Source: Labrys wisconsinensis (GTDB taxonomy: Bacteria > Pseudomonadota > Alphaproteobacteria > Rhizobiales > Labraceae). Taken from it: a DNA stretch of 64,000 nt. This document shows, one piece after another, positions 16,758 to 24,921 of this stretch; positions within the stretch are counted from its first letter, which is position 1, and every line of letters begins with the position of its first letter. The DNA lies in the NCBI RefSeq assembly GCF_030814995.1, contig NZ_JAUSVX010000007.1, forward strand, positions 1 to 64,000. The letters are read 5' to 3'. The position numbers were made by a program, and so were the translations under genes. The notes under the pieces are model-generated. The model made no database searches and had not been told where the DNA came from. It worked only from the letters and a program-made list of their open reading frames with translations.

Positions 16758-18419
16758 TCAGGCCTTCGAGGCGCGGTCGACGTAGATCTGCGACATGGCG
16801 GTGGCCTGCACCCCGGTCACGCCCTTCACGGTCGCGGTCAGGAAGTCGTAGAAATAGCCCCAGATCACCGGCGTCTCCTCCAGCAGCAGGCGCTGGATCT
16901 TGCCGGCCGTCTGCTTCTGGCTCTCCAGGTCGAGCGCGGCGATGTAGCTCGCCGCGAGCCGGTCATAGTCGGCGTTCTTGAAATGCGCCGAGTTCCAGGT
17001 GCCCTCGCTGGTGAGCGGCGCCGTGAGATAGACGTTCGGCACGCCGCGATGACCGTAGTCGGTGATGCCCATCACCGAGTCGAGCCAGTTCGACTTGCCG
17101 AAGACGCCGTCGCCGTAATAGCCGTTCTGGTCGAGGATATTGAGCTCAAGCTCGATGCCGATCTCCTTCACCGCGTTCTGGACCAGCACGGCATATTCCG
17201 GGATCTCGACGAAGCGTTCCGTGGTCAGCGTCACCTTGGCGCCCTTGCCGAGGCCCGCGGCCTCCATCAGCTGCCGGGCTTCGGCAAGATTCTGCTCGCG
17301 CTGCGGCACGGTCGGATCGGTCGAGGGGTAGATCGGCGCGAACGGGCTGTCATTGCCGGCCACGGCGCGCCCCTTCATCAGGCCCTGCACCAGCTTCTTG
17401 CGGTCGATGCTGAGCGCCACGGCCCGCCGCACGCGCGGATCCTTGAACGGGTCCATATCGCAGCGCATGTGGACCTGGTGGTGGGTCACCGCCTTCAGGC
17501 TGAGGATCTCGATGTTGGGATCGTTGAGCAGGCCGACGCCGGCCAGCACGGGGAGCTGGGTGATGACGTCGACCTGTCCGCCCTGCAAGGCCAGCACCTG
17601 CGCCTGGATGTCGGCGAAGAAGGTGAACTCCGTGCGGGCCGGCAGCGCCTTGGCGCCCCAGTAATCTTCGTTGCGCACGAAGCTGGCGCCGACCTTCGGC
17701 GTGTACTTCTCCAGCTTGAACGGGCCGGTGGCGATGAAGTTCTTCTCGAAATCCCCGGCATAGCCGGCGGGGACGATGATGGCGTTGTAGTTGTCGGACG
17801 ACACCATGTAGGGGAAGTTGCCGTTGGCGGCATCGAGGTGGAACTCGACGGTGTAGTCGTCGACCTTCTTGGTCCCGCCCTTCTGCAGGATGCCCTTGAA
17901 CACCGACAGCGCGTTGGAGGAATTGGCGGGGTCGGCGAGCCGGTCGATGCTGGCGACGACATCGTCGGCCTTCATCTCGGCGCCGCTGTGGAACTTCACG
18001 CCCTTGCGCAGCTTGAAGGTCCAGACCTTGCCGGTCTCGTCCGGCTTCCAGCTCTCCGCCAGCATCGGCTTCAGCACCAGGTCCGGCCCGTCCAGGCAGA
18101 GGAACTCGCCGGTCTGCTGCAGGACTGCCAGGCCGCCGGAATCGGCGGTGGTGACGGGGTCGATCGCCGCAGCCGGCAGGACCGTCGCCACCCGGATGGT
18201 CGCCCCGGGCGCACCCTCGGCACGGGCCAGGGTCGGCATGGCGCCGAGGCCGGCGGCGGCGCCGATCCGGCCGAGCAGCGGCAGCGACAGGCCGAGCAGG
18301 CTGCCGTGGCGGATGAACTCGCGACGGCTGACCCGGCCATCGACGAGGCCGTCGATCAGGTGATTCTCATGGGCGGTCCGGCCGCGCCGGATCAAGTCGA
18401 TCAGTCTGTCGTTCCTCAT
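16758..18419 (-). CDS. ABC transporter substrate-binding protein (peptide/nickel/opine family, Tat-exported)
   Basis: The 553-residue protein belongs to the family 5 extracellular solute-binding proteins: KVWTFKLRKGVKFHSGAEMK, DDVVASIDRLADP, TGPFKLEKYTPKVGASFVRN and VRRAVALSIDRKKLVQGLMK are diagnostic. The N-terminus has a hydrophilic stretch of about 30 residues and then the twin-arginine motif SRREFIRHGS before a hydrophobic core ending near ARA-EG (residue 67), so export is by the Tat pathway. It delivers the ligand to the two permeases encoded downstream. The start at 18419 has GAGG 8 nt upstream. The ligand is unknown; the nearby MR/MLE enzyme suggests a compound with a racemisable or dehydratable carboxylate side. 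Confidence 0.9.
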   Translation of the reverse strand: MRNDRLIDLIRRGRTAHENHLIDGLVDGRVSRREFIRHGSLLGLSLPLLGRIGAAAGLGAMPTLARAEGAPGATIRVATVLPAAAIDPVTTADSGGLAVLQQTGEFLCLDGPDLVLKPMLAESWKPDETGKVWTFKLRKGVKFHSGAEMKADDVVASIDRLADPANSSNALSVFKGILQKGGTKKVDDYTVEFHLDAANGNFPYMVSSDNYNAIIVPAGYAGDFEKNFIATGPFKLEKYTPKVGASFVRNEDYWGAKALPARTEFTFFADIQAQVLALQGGQVDVITQLPVLAGVGLLNDPNIEILSLKAVTHHQVHMRCDMDPFKDPRVRRAVALSIDRKKLVQGLMKGRAVAGNDSPFAPIYPSTDPTVPQREQNLAEARQLMEAAGLGKGAKVTLTTERFVEIPEYAVLVQNAVKEIGIELELNILDQNGYYGDGVFGKSNWLDSVMGITDYGHRGVPNVYLTAPLTSEGTWNSAHFKNADYDRLAASYIAALDLESQKQTAGKIQRLLLEETPVIWGYFYDFLTATVKGVTGVQATAMSQIYVDRASKA

Positions 18420-18562
18420 CGCTTCGACCTCTTCCCCTGTTGTTGCCGATGGTGGAAAGCATGGCTGTCGTGGCCGGCTTGCTGCCGGCTGCTGGTTCAC
18501 TGCTGCATGGCCGGCAAAGTCGCTGCCGCCCATGTCCTTCACGTCAGATCGATTCCTTCACG

Positions 18563-19678
18563 TCAGATCGATGTCCGCGTCAGATCGAGAAAAGGCTCGC
18601 CGAGGAGCTCCGGCTCCACGTCGATGCCGAGACCCGGACCGGGCGGCACGCCCATGTGACGCCCGGTGACGGGCGGCGCATTCCTGGCCGTCCGGACCGT
18701 GACCCATTCATGGAAGGCGATGGCGTGCAGCCGGCGCTCCTCCGGCGTCGACAGCGACAGATGCGCCATGGCAGCGGTGTCGATCTCGGCGCCGCCGGTG
18801 TCCTCGACCGTGATCATGAAGCCGAGATCGACGGCGAGATCGCGGATCTGCTGCGTCCTGGTGACGCCGCCGAGCCGCGAAATCTTCAGCGTCAGGCCGT
18901 CGGCGACGCCGAGGCGGTGGATCTCCAGCACGTCGGCCAGCGACGCGACGGATTCGTCCAGCACCATCGGCTTGCCGAGCGACCGGCGCACGCTGAGGCA
19001 CTCCTCGATCGTCGTGCAGGGCTGCTCGAAGACATAGTCGATGTCGCGCGTGGCATCGGCGAACTGGCGCGCCTGGAACGGCGTCCAGCCCGCATTGGCA
19101 TCGCAGAACAGCACCGTGCCCTTCGGCACCGCCGCCGCCACCGCCGCCACCCGCTCGATATCGTCGCGGACAGGGCCGCCAACCTTGACCTGCAGCCGGC
19201 CGAAGCCTTCGGCGACGAAACGCGCGGCGGTCGCGGCCATCGCCTCGGCGCTGCCGTGCGTGACCACCTTGTAGAGCTCGGCCGCCTCCCCGTCCCGGCC
19301 GCCGAGCCAGGTGACGAGCGGCACGTCGGCGGCGCGCGCCGCCAGATCGCAGCAGGCCATGTCGAGCGCCGACTTGATGTAGGGGTGGCCCTTGAACACC
19401 GTGTCCATCAGCCGCGCGATCCGGAGCGGCGCCTGCGGATCCTGCCCGATGAGATGGGGGGCGATCTCGACGACGCCCGCGCGAGCCCCCGCGGCGAAGG
19501 CGGGGGAATAGAAGGTGCCGAGCGGCGCCATCTCGCCCCAGCCGGTCAGGCCCGTGTCGGCGGTCATGGCGACGATCAGCGAGTCGAAGGCCTCCGCACT
19601 GCGGCCCTTCGACATGCTGTAGGTGCCGCCGACGAAGGGCTGCACGACGCGGTAGGCCCGTATGGTCTCGATCCGCAT
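18563..19678 (-). CDS. Mandelate racemase/muconate-lactonizing enzyme superfamily protein
   Basis: The 371-residue protein has the capping domain plus TIM barrel of the enolase superfamily. Catalytic features: LQVKVGG (Lys at the end of strand 2), CDANAGW (first metal Asp), FEQPCTT (Glu), VLDESVAS (Asp), LTLKISRLGG (second Lys) and a TVEDTGG block. The QVK form instead of KxK, and the C-terminal GVPPGPGLGIDV, recall the hydroxyproline-betaine epimerase/cis-3-hydroxyproline dehydratase subgroup. Reaction: Mg2+-dependent proton abstraction next to a carboxylate; the substrate is not determined. It follows the GntR gene after 7 bp and precedes the ABC importer, so it likely processes the imported ligand. 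Confidence 0.85.
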   Translation of the reverse strand: MRIETIRAYRVVQPFVGGTYSMSKGRSAEAFDSLIVAMTADTGLTGWGEMAPLGTFYSPAFAAGARAGVVEIAPHLIGQDPQAPLRIARLMDTVFKGHPYIKSALDMACCDLAARAADVPLVTWLGGRDGEAAELYKVVTHGSAEAMAATAARFVAEGFGRLQVKVGGPVRDDIERVAAVAAAVPKGTVLFCDANAGWTPFQARQFADATRDIDYVFEQPCTTIEECLSVRRSLGKPMVLDESVASLADVLEIHRLGVADGLTLKISRLGGVTRTQQIRDLAVDLGFMITVEDTGGAEIDTAAMAHLSLSTPEERRLHAIAFHEWVTVRTARNAPPVTGRHMGVPPGPGLGIDVEPELLGEPFLDLTRTSI

Positions 19679-19685
19679 GTCCGGC

Positions 19686-20429
19686 CTATGGATGGCTTGT
19701 CGAGGGGTGAAGGCCGGCCGGCCTCGTCGATCGCGCGCCGCGATCGGCCCTGCCCTGGGCCGGTCGTTGCTCGAGACTGCGGGCATAGGCGATCAGGTGC
19801 TCGAAATCGAAGTCGATATGCTCGCGGGCATGGCGCTGCGCCGCCTGCATGTCGTCGCCCTTGAGCAGGCGGACATAGTCCTCGTGCAAATCCTCGGCGG
19901 GCACCGGCTCGTTGCGGGCGCGCTGATGCAGCGCAAAATACATCTGCAGCCGGCTGGTGAGCCGCTGCCAGGTCTCCAGCAGGACCGCATTGTCCGCCCA
20001 TTCGTAGATCACGCCGTGCAGCTGCAGGGCGGTTTCGATCTGCCGGGCGGTGTCGCGATCGCGCGTCGCCTGCTTCACGGCCTCGTGGCGGCGGTCGAGC
20101 TCGGCGAAGAACCGTGCGTTCCGCACCGGCCATGTCCGTTCGATGGCGAAATCGTCGAGGACCTTGTTGATGGAATAGGCGTCATCGATGTCCTTGGCGG
20201 TGACGTCGATGACGAAGGTTCCGGCATAGGGAATGCTGGTCAGGAGGCCCTGCTGGACCAGCTCCCGCATCGCCTCGCGCAGCGGCGCCCGGCTGACGCG
20301 CATCTGCTCGGCGATGCGCAGCTCGTTGAGCTTGTGGCCCGGCGCCAGCTGCCCTGCGAGGATCGCGCGCTTCAGGAGCGCGACGATCTCGGCGCGGCGC
20401 GTCGTGTCGGCAACCGGTTCGAAGTCCAT
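19686..20429 (-). CDS. GntR-family transcriptional regulator (FadR/FCD subfamily)
   Basis: The 247-residue protein has an N-terminal winged helix (residues about 10-75, LNELRIAEQMRVSRAPLREA) and a helical C-terminal FCD ligand domain with the metal-site histidines (LDRRHEAV, ALQLHGVI, HEDYVRLL, RHAREHI). It heads the minus-strand operon with the MR/MLE gene 7 bp downstream and probably represses it until the pathway substrate is present. The start at 20429 is preceded by GAAGG; an in-frame ATG 33 bp upstream is less likely. A matching FadR-type operator lies 38 bp upstream. Confidence 0.88.
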   Translation of the reverse strand: MDFEPVADTTRRAEIVALLKRAILAGQLAPGHKLNELRIAEQMRVSRAPLREAMRELVQQGLLTSIPYAGTFVIDVTAKDIDDAYSINKVLDDFAIERTWPVRNARFFAELDRRHEAVKQATRDRDTARQIETALQLHGVIYEWADNAVLLETWQRLTSRLQMYFALHQRARNEPVPAEDLHEDYVRLLKGDDMQAAQRHAREHIDFDFEHLIAYARSLEQRPAQGRADRGARSTRPAGLHPSTSHP

Positions 20430-20452
20430 GTCCGCCTTCGCCCACTCTGCAC

Positions 20453-20484
20453 TGCAAGACAATCATCTTGTCGACAAACTTGCA
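20453..20484. promoter_or_regulatory. FadR-type operator before the GntR regulator
   Basis: The perfect palindrome TTGTCGACAA (20468-20477) fits the FadR-subfamily consensus YGTMKACR (TGTCGACA). It is nested asymmetrically in a wider inverted repeat TGCAAG (20453-20458) ... CTTGCA (20479-20484). Position just before the regulator gene suggests autoregulation and control of the whole operon. Confidence 0.6.
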
Positions 20485-20563
20485 ATGTCGCATCGCAGCA
20501 TGCCGCACGGGTCGTGCGGTTGGCGATCACGTGGCGATGCCGCAGCGGCCGAGCCGCGCCGGC

Positions 20564-21475
20564 TCAGCCTTTGTCGTGCGGGAACTCCAGGCCCATCTCG
20601 CGGTAGCGCTCGGGGTCGTCGGACCAGTTCTCGCGCACCTTGACGAACAGGAAGAGGTGGATGGGCGCCTCGGCCATGGCGGCGATCTCCTTGCGCGCCG
20701 CCATGGAGATGGCCTTGATGGTCTCGCCCCCCTTGCCGATGACGATCTTCTTGTGGCCCTCGCGCGCGACGTAGATGGTCTGCTCGACCTTGGCCGAGCC
20801 GTCCTTCATCGTGGTCCAGAGCGTGGTCTCGACGGTGGATTCGTAGGGCAGCTCGTCGTGCAGGCGCAGGAACAGCTTCTCGCGGGTGATCTCGGCGGCG
20901 AGAGCGCGCATCGGCGCGTCCGAGATCTGGTCCTCAGGGTAGAGCCAGGGGCCGGCGGGCACGACCTCGGCGAGATAGGCGGCGAGGTCGGCGACGCCGC
21001 TGCCGGTCAGGGCCGAGACCATGAAGGTGCGATGGAAGGCCTGGGCCCGGTTGAGGATCGCGGCGAGCTCCAGCAGAGTCTGCGGCTTGACGGTGTCGAC
21101 CTTGTTGAGGACCAGCACCTTGTGCTGGTTCGAGGAGGAGAGCTTCTCCAGGATGGCAGAGTTGCTCTCGTCGAGGCCGCGCTGGGCGTCGACCAGCAGG
21201 CAGACGATGTCGGCGTCGGCCGCCCCGCCCCAGGCGGTGGTGACCATGGCGCGGTCGAGCCGGCGGCGCGGCTGGAAGATGCCGGGCGTGTCGACGAAGA
21301 CGAGCTGCGAGGCGCCGGCCATGGCGATGCCGCGGACGATGCCGCGCGTCGTCTGCACCTTGTGGGTGACGATCGACAGCTTGGCGCCGACCAGCGCGTT
21401 GAGCAGGGTCGACTTGCCCGCATTGGGCGCGCCGATCAGAGCGACGAAGCCGCAACGGGTCTCAATCTCAGCCAT
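20564..21475 (-). CDS. era: GTPase Era
   Basis: The 303-residue protein shows the Era GTPase motifs G1 GAPNAGKST (15-23), G2 TTRGIVRG, G3 DTPG (62-65) and G4 NKVD, followed by the C-terminal KH RNA-binding domain (KIVIGKGGETIKAISMAA). Era binds the 3' end of 16S rRNA and assists 30S subunit maturation at the inner face of the membrane. It overlaps rnc by 8 bp, the standard lepB-rnc-era order. The usual next gene in many relatives, recO, is absent; the GntR operon begins about 130 bp away. Confidence 0.96.
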   Translation of the reverse strand: MAEIETRCGFVALIGAPNAGKSTLLNALVGAKLSIVTHKVQTTRGIVRGIAMAGASQLVFVDTPGIFQPRRRLDRAMVTTAWGGAADADIVCLLVDAQRGLDESNSAILEKLSSSNQHKVLVLNKVDTVKPQTLLELAAILNRAQAFHRTFMVSALTGSGVADLAAYLAEVVPAGPWLYPEDQISDAPMRALAAEITREKLFLRLHDELPYESTVETTLWTTMKDGSAKVEQTIYVAREGHKKIVIGKGGETIKAISMAARKEIAAMAEAPIHLFLFVKVRENWSDDPERYREMGLEFPHDKG

Positions 21476-22190
21476 CGGCCCCCTCCTCGTCGCTGAAGCT
21501 GACGCCCTCGCGCGCCATGAAGGCGGCGGCAGCGGCCATCTCCGCCAGGCGCTTCGAGCGCCCCTCTCCCTCAGCCGATTGCTGTGTCTCGACATCGACC
21601 GCGATGACGAAGCGCGGATTGTGGTCCGGTCCGGTCCGCGAGACGAGGCGATAGGTCGGCGCCTTCAGGGTGCGCGCCTGCGCCCATTCCTGCAAGGCGG
21701 TCTTGGCGTCGCTGGGCGGGGTCAGCGGCGAGCGCAGCCGTTCGCCCCAGCCGCGCTCGACCGTGCCGCGCGCCGCCTCGTAGCCGCCGTCCAGGAACAC
21801 CGCGCCGATCAGCGCCTCGCAGACGTCGCCGAGGATGGTGGTGCGCTTGCGCACGCCCGACTGGCTCTCGCCGGTGCCGAGCTTGAGATGCGGCCCGACG
21901 TTCCAGGTCGCGGCGACGGCGGCGCAGGTCTCCTTGCGCACGAGGTCGGCGAGGCGGCGCGACATCGCCCCCTCCTCGTCGTCGGGATAGGCGTGGAACA
22001 GCATGTCGGCGACGGTGAGGCCGAGCACCCGGTCGCCAAGGAACTCCAGGCGCTGATAGCTGGCGATACGCGAGGCGACCGGCAACGCGCTGATATGGGT
22101 CAGCGCGTGCTCCAGAAGCGCCCGGTCGGTGAAGCGATGTCCGAGAGCGGCCTCGAGTTCGGTGAGCGGCGGCCGGCCCTTGCGGCTCAT
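21468..22190 (-). CDS. rnc: Ribonuclease III
   Basis: The 240-residue enzyme has the RNase III signature QRLEFLGDRVLGL with catalytic Glu49 and Asp53, the second acidic cluster (LGDVCEALIGAVFLDGG), and a C-terminal dsRNA-binding domain (DAKTALQEWAQA through GRSKRLAEMAAAAAF). It cuts double-stranded RNA during rRNA processing and decay. The start at 22190 overlaps the lepB stop (ATGA), and the 3' end overlaps era by 8 bp, so the three are translationally coupled. Confidence 0.96.
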   Translation of the reverse strand: MSRKGRPPLTELEAALGHRFTDRALLEHALTHISALPVASRIASYQRLEFLGDRVLGLTVADMLFHAYPDDEEGAMSRRLADLVRKETCAAVAATWNVGPHLKLGTGESQSGVRKRTTILGDVCEALIGAVFLDGGYEAARGTVERGWGERLRSPLTPPSDAKTALQEWAQARTLKAPTYRLVSRTGPDHNPRFVIAVDVETQQSAEGEGRSKRLAEMAAAAAFMAREGVSFSDEEGADG

Positions 22191-22939
22191 CGCACGAATT
22201 GGAACAGGCGATCGGCGCGCACGGTCCAGGGCCACTTCCAGAACGCGAGCGCCGACTCGCCCGGCCTGACCGAGAAGAAGATGATCTGCGCCTTGCCGAC
22301 GAAGTTCTCGAACGGCACCGGCCCCCAGGCGCGCGAATCCTCCGAATTGTCGCGGTTGTCGCCCATCATGAAATAGTTGTCGGGCGGCACGACGAATTCC
22401 TTGGTGTCGTCGTAGTAGCCGGTGTCGCCGTCGATCTCCATGATCTCGTGACGCACGCCGTTGGGCAGGGTCTCGTAGTAGAGCGGCACGTCCCGGTTGA
22501 CCCCGTTCTCGCCGACGATGGTGCGGGTGCCGGCCGACTCGCGCTTCACCGGCTCGCCATTGATGTGCAGGATGCCGTGGATCATCTGGATGCGGTCACC
22601 CGGCAGGCCGATGACGCGCTTGATGTAATCGGTCGAATTGTCGGTCGGCACCTTGAACACCGCGATGTCGCCGCGCTGCGGCGGCGCCGACCAGATGCGG
22701 CCGGAGAACAGGGGCGGCGACAGCGGAATGGAATATTTGGAATAGCCGTAGCTGAACTTCGACACGAAGACGTAGTCGCCGATCTCGAGAGTCGGAATCA
22801 GCGAGCCCGAGGGGATGTTGAAGGGCTGGAACAGGAGCGTGCGCACCACGACGGCGATGATCACCGCATGGACGACGATCTTCACGATTTCGAGGACGCC
22901 GCCCTCGGACGTCTTCTTCTGTTGGCCAGCCACGCTCAT
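22187..22939 (-). CDS. lepB: Signal peptidase I
   Basis: The 250-residue membrane protease has one N-terminal helix (residues 18-36) and the catalytic Ser46 in NIPSGSLIPTLEIGD, with general base Lys107 in DYIKRVIGLPGD. Box E is GDNRDNSEDSRAWGPV. It removes Sec signal peptides on the periplasmic side of the inner membrane. I chose the ATG at 22939; an in-frame GTG at 22969 would add ten residues. It overlaps rnc by 4 bp and lies about 100 bp after acpS. Confidence 0.95.
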   Translation of the reverse strand: MSVAGQQKKTSEGGVLEIVKIVVHAVIIAVVVRTLLFQPFNIPSGSLIPTLEIGDYVFVSKFSYGYSKYSIPLSPPLFSGRIWSAPPQRGDIAVFKVPTDNSTDYIKRVIGLPGDRIQMIHGILHINGEPVKRESAGTRTIVGENGVNRDVPLYYETLPNGVRHEIMEIDGDTGYYDDTKEFVVPPDNYFMMGDNRDNSEDSRAWGPVPFENFVGKAQIIFFSVRPGESALAFWKWPWTVRADRLFQFVR

Positions 22940-23038
22940 CAAGCTCTCGTCGGGTTCGGGGCCAGCCACGTCGCAGAGCGGCCCGGAGTGCGGTGCGTAT
23001 AGCCCGCGGAAGGATCACGCGCAACGAAAGCCATAGCG

Positions 23039-23473
23039 TTATGGCCGCATTGGGGCATCCGGCGAATTCGGGCCCGGACCCACCGGCCGCGCTTCGATCA
23101 GCACGATCGCCTGCGCCAACGGATGCTCGTCGGTGAGGGTGACGTGGATCACCGCCGCATGGCCGGCCGGCACAAGGGCGTCGAGCCGGCGCCTCGCCTC
23201 GCCGGTGAGCTCGAGCGTCGGCTGGCCGGAGGGCAGGTTGACCACGCCCATCTCCTGCCAGCGGATGCCGCGAATGCCGGTGCCGAGCGCCTTGGAGCAG
23301 GCCTCCTTGGCGGCGAAGCGCTTGGCATAGGTGCCGGCGCGGTCGGCCCGGCGCTCGGCCTTGGCCCGCTCGGCCGGGGTGAAGCAGCGATGGGTGAAGC
23401 GCTCGCCGAACCGCTCCAGCGCCGCCTCGATGCGGCGGATGTCGCACAGGTCGTTGCCGATGCCGATGATCAT
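23039..23473 (-). CDS. acpS: Holo-[acyl-carrier-protein] synthase
   Basis: The 144-residue enzyme has both AcpS motifs: [13 protein letters not shown] at the N-terminus (metal-binding Asp) and [15 protein letters not shown] in the middle. It transfers phosphopantetheine from CoA to acyl carrier protein. Its ATG overlaps the pdxJ stop by 4 bp (ATGA), the common alphaproteobacterial pairing. Confidence 0.95.
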   Translation of the reverse strand: MIIGIGNDLCDIRRIEAALERFGERFTHRCFTPAERAKAERRADRAGTYAKRFAAKEACSKALGTGIRGIRWQEMGVVNLPSGQPTLELTGEARRRLDALVPAGHAAVIHVTLTDEHPLAQAIVLIEARPVGPGPNSPDAPMRP

Positions 23474-24225
23474 TCCGCCCTCGCGCGGCCGGCCGCCATG
23501 GCCTCGCGCACGCGGCGGATGCTCTCGGCCAGCCCGACGAAGATCGCCTCGCCGATCAGGAAATGACCGGTGTTGAACTCGGAGAACCAGGGCACCGCCG
23601 CCAGCGTCTCGGACGTGTCGAAGTTCAGCCCGTGGCCGGCATGCACCTCCAGGCCGAGCTCGGCCGCCCATCTGGCGCCGGTGCGCAGCCGCTCCAGCTC
23701 GCGCTCCGCCCTCGTCTCCTCGCCGGCCTCGACGGCGTTGCACCAGGTGCCGGTGTGAAGCTCGACCACCGGCGCGCCGAGCATCGCCGCCGTCTCGATC
23801 GGCCGCGCGTCCGGCTCGATGAACAGCGACACCCGGATGCCGCCATCCGTCAGCCGCGCGACCACCGGCTCGAGCTGGGCCTTGGCGGCGACCACGTCGA
23901 GCCCGCCCTCGGTGGTGCGCTCCTCGCGCTTCTCGGGCACGAGGCAGGCGGCGTGCGGGCGCACGGCGAGCGCGATGGCCAGCATCTCCCCGGTCGCCGC
24001 CATCTCCAGGTTGAGCGGCCGGGCGATCTCGGCCTTGAGCCGCCGGATGTCGTCGTCGCGGATGTGGCGGCGGTCCTCCCGCAGATGCGCGGTGATGCCG
24101 TCCACGCCCGCCTCGATGGCGAGCTGCGCGGCGCGCACCGGATCGGGTCCGGCGCCGCCGCGGGCGTTGCGAACCGTGGCGACGTGATCGACGTTGAAGC
24201 CGAGGCGGAGCGGCTGGCTGGACAT
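23470..24225 (-). CDS. pdxJ: Pyridoxine 5'-phosphate synthase
   Basis: The 251-residue TIM-barrel protein begins [20 protein letters not shown] and carries [51 protein letters not shown] and the phosphate-binding [16 protein letters not shown]. It condenses 1-deoxyxylulose 5-phosphate with 3-amino-2-oxopropyl phosphate in vitamin B6 synthesis. An ATG three codons upstream (24234) is an equal candidate; neither has a strong ribosome site. It overlaps acpS by 4 bp. Confidence 0.95.
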   Translation of the reverse strand: MSSQPLRLGFNVDHVATVRNARGGAGPDPVRAAQLAIEAGVDGITAHLREDRRHIRDDDIRRLKAEIARPLNLEMAATGEMLAIALAVRPHAACLVPEKREERTTEGGLDVVAAKAQLEPVVARLTDGGIRVSLFIEPDARPIETAAMLGAPVVELHTGTWCNAVEAGEETRAERELERLRTGARWAAELGLEVHAGHGLNFDTSETLAAVPWFSEFNTGHFLIGEAIFVGLAESIRRVREAMAAGRARAE

Positions 24226-24284
24226 GGCGGACATCTGCGAAGAATGAAGAATTCCAGAACGATCAGGGCCTTGCGGGAAGGCGC

Positions 24285-24869
24285 TCAGACCTTCAATCCG
24301 CGGCTGCCCGGCTTGACGGCCGGCGTTCCCGCCAGGCTCGGCGGCAGCTCGTCGGCCTTGTAGGCCGGAATGTCGAGCGTGGCCAGCGTCACCAGCGGCT
24401 TGCCGATGTCGGCACGCCCGCCGGACCGGTCGATCAGGCAGGCGGCGCCGACAACCTCGCCGGGGTGGCGGGCGATCGCCTCCAGGCATTCGCGCGAGGA
24501 CAGGCCCGTGGTGATGATGTCCTCCACCATCAGCACGCGGGCGCCCTCGGGGATCTCGAAGCCGCGGCGCAGCTGGAACGTGCCGCCCTCGCGCTCGACG
24601 AACACCGCCTTGGCGCCCAGCGCCCGCGCCGTCTCGTAGCCCGGCACGATGCCGCCGACCGCCGGCGAGACCACCATGTCGATCGGGCCGAAGCGGGCCC
24701 GGGCCTTCTCGGCCAGGGCCCGGCACAGGCGTTCGGTGCGCACGGGGTCCATGAAGATGAACATCTTCTGCAGGAAGACCGGCGAGTGCAGGCCGGAGGA
24801 GAGGACGAAATGCCCCTCGAGCAGCGCGCCGGCGGCGCGGAATTCCGCGAGAACCTCGTCTTCGGTCAT
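24285..24869 (-). CDS. pyrE: Orotate phosphoribosyltransferase
   Basis: The 194-residue enzyme has the PRPP-binding motif [11 protein letters not shown] (VEDIITTG at 115-122), the early [11 protein letters not shown] substrate segment and the loop [14 protein letters not shown]. It converts orotate and PRPP to orotidine 5'-phosphate in pyrimidine synthesis. The start at 24869 gives the normal N-terminus [10 protein letters not shown]. It lies 52 bp after rsh and 59 bp before pdxJ. Confidence 0.94.
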   Translation of the reverse strand: MTEDEVLAEFRAAGALLEGHFVLSSGLHSPVFLQKMFIFMDPVRTERLCRALAEKARARFGPIDMVVSPAVGGIVPGYETARALGAKAVFVEREGGTFQLRRGFEIPEGARVLMVEDIITTGLSSRECLEAIARHPGEVVGAACLIDRSGGRADIGKPLVTLATLDIPAYKADELPPSLAGTPAVKPGSRGLKV

Positions 24870-24921
24870 GCCTGGATTCCTGATTGTCGGTGGCGCAGCG
24901 GCGCCGGCGGTCGGGAGCACC

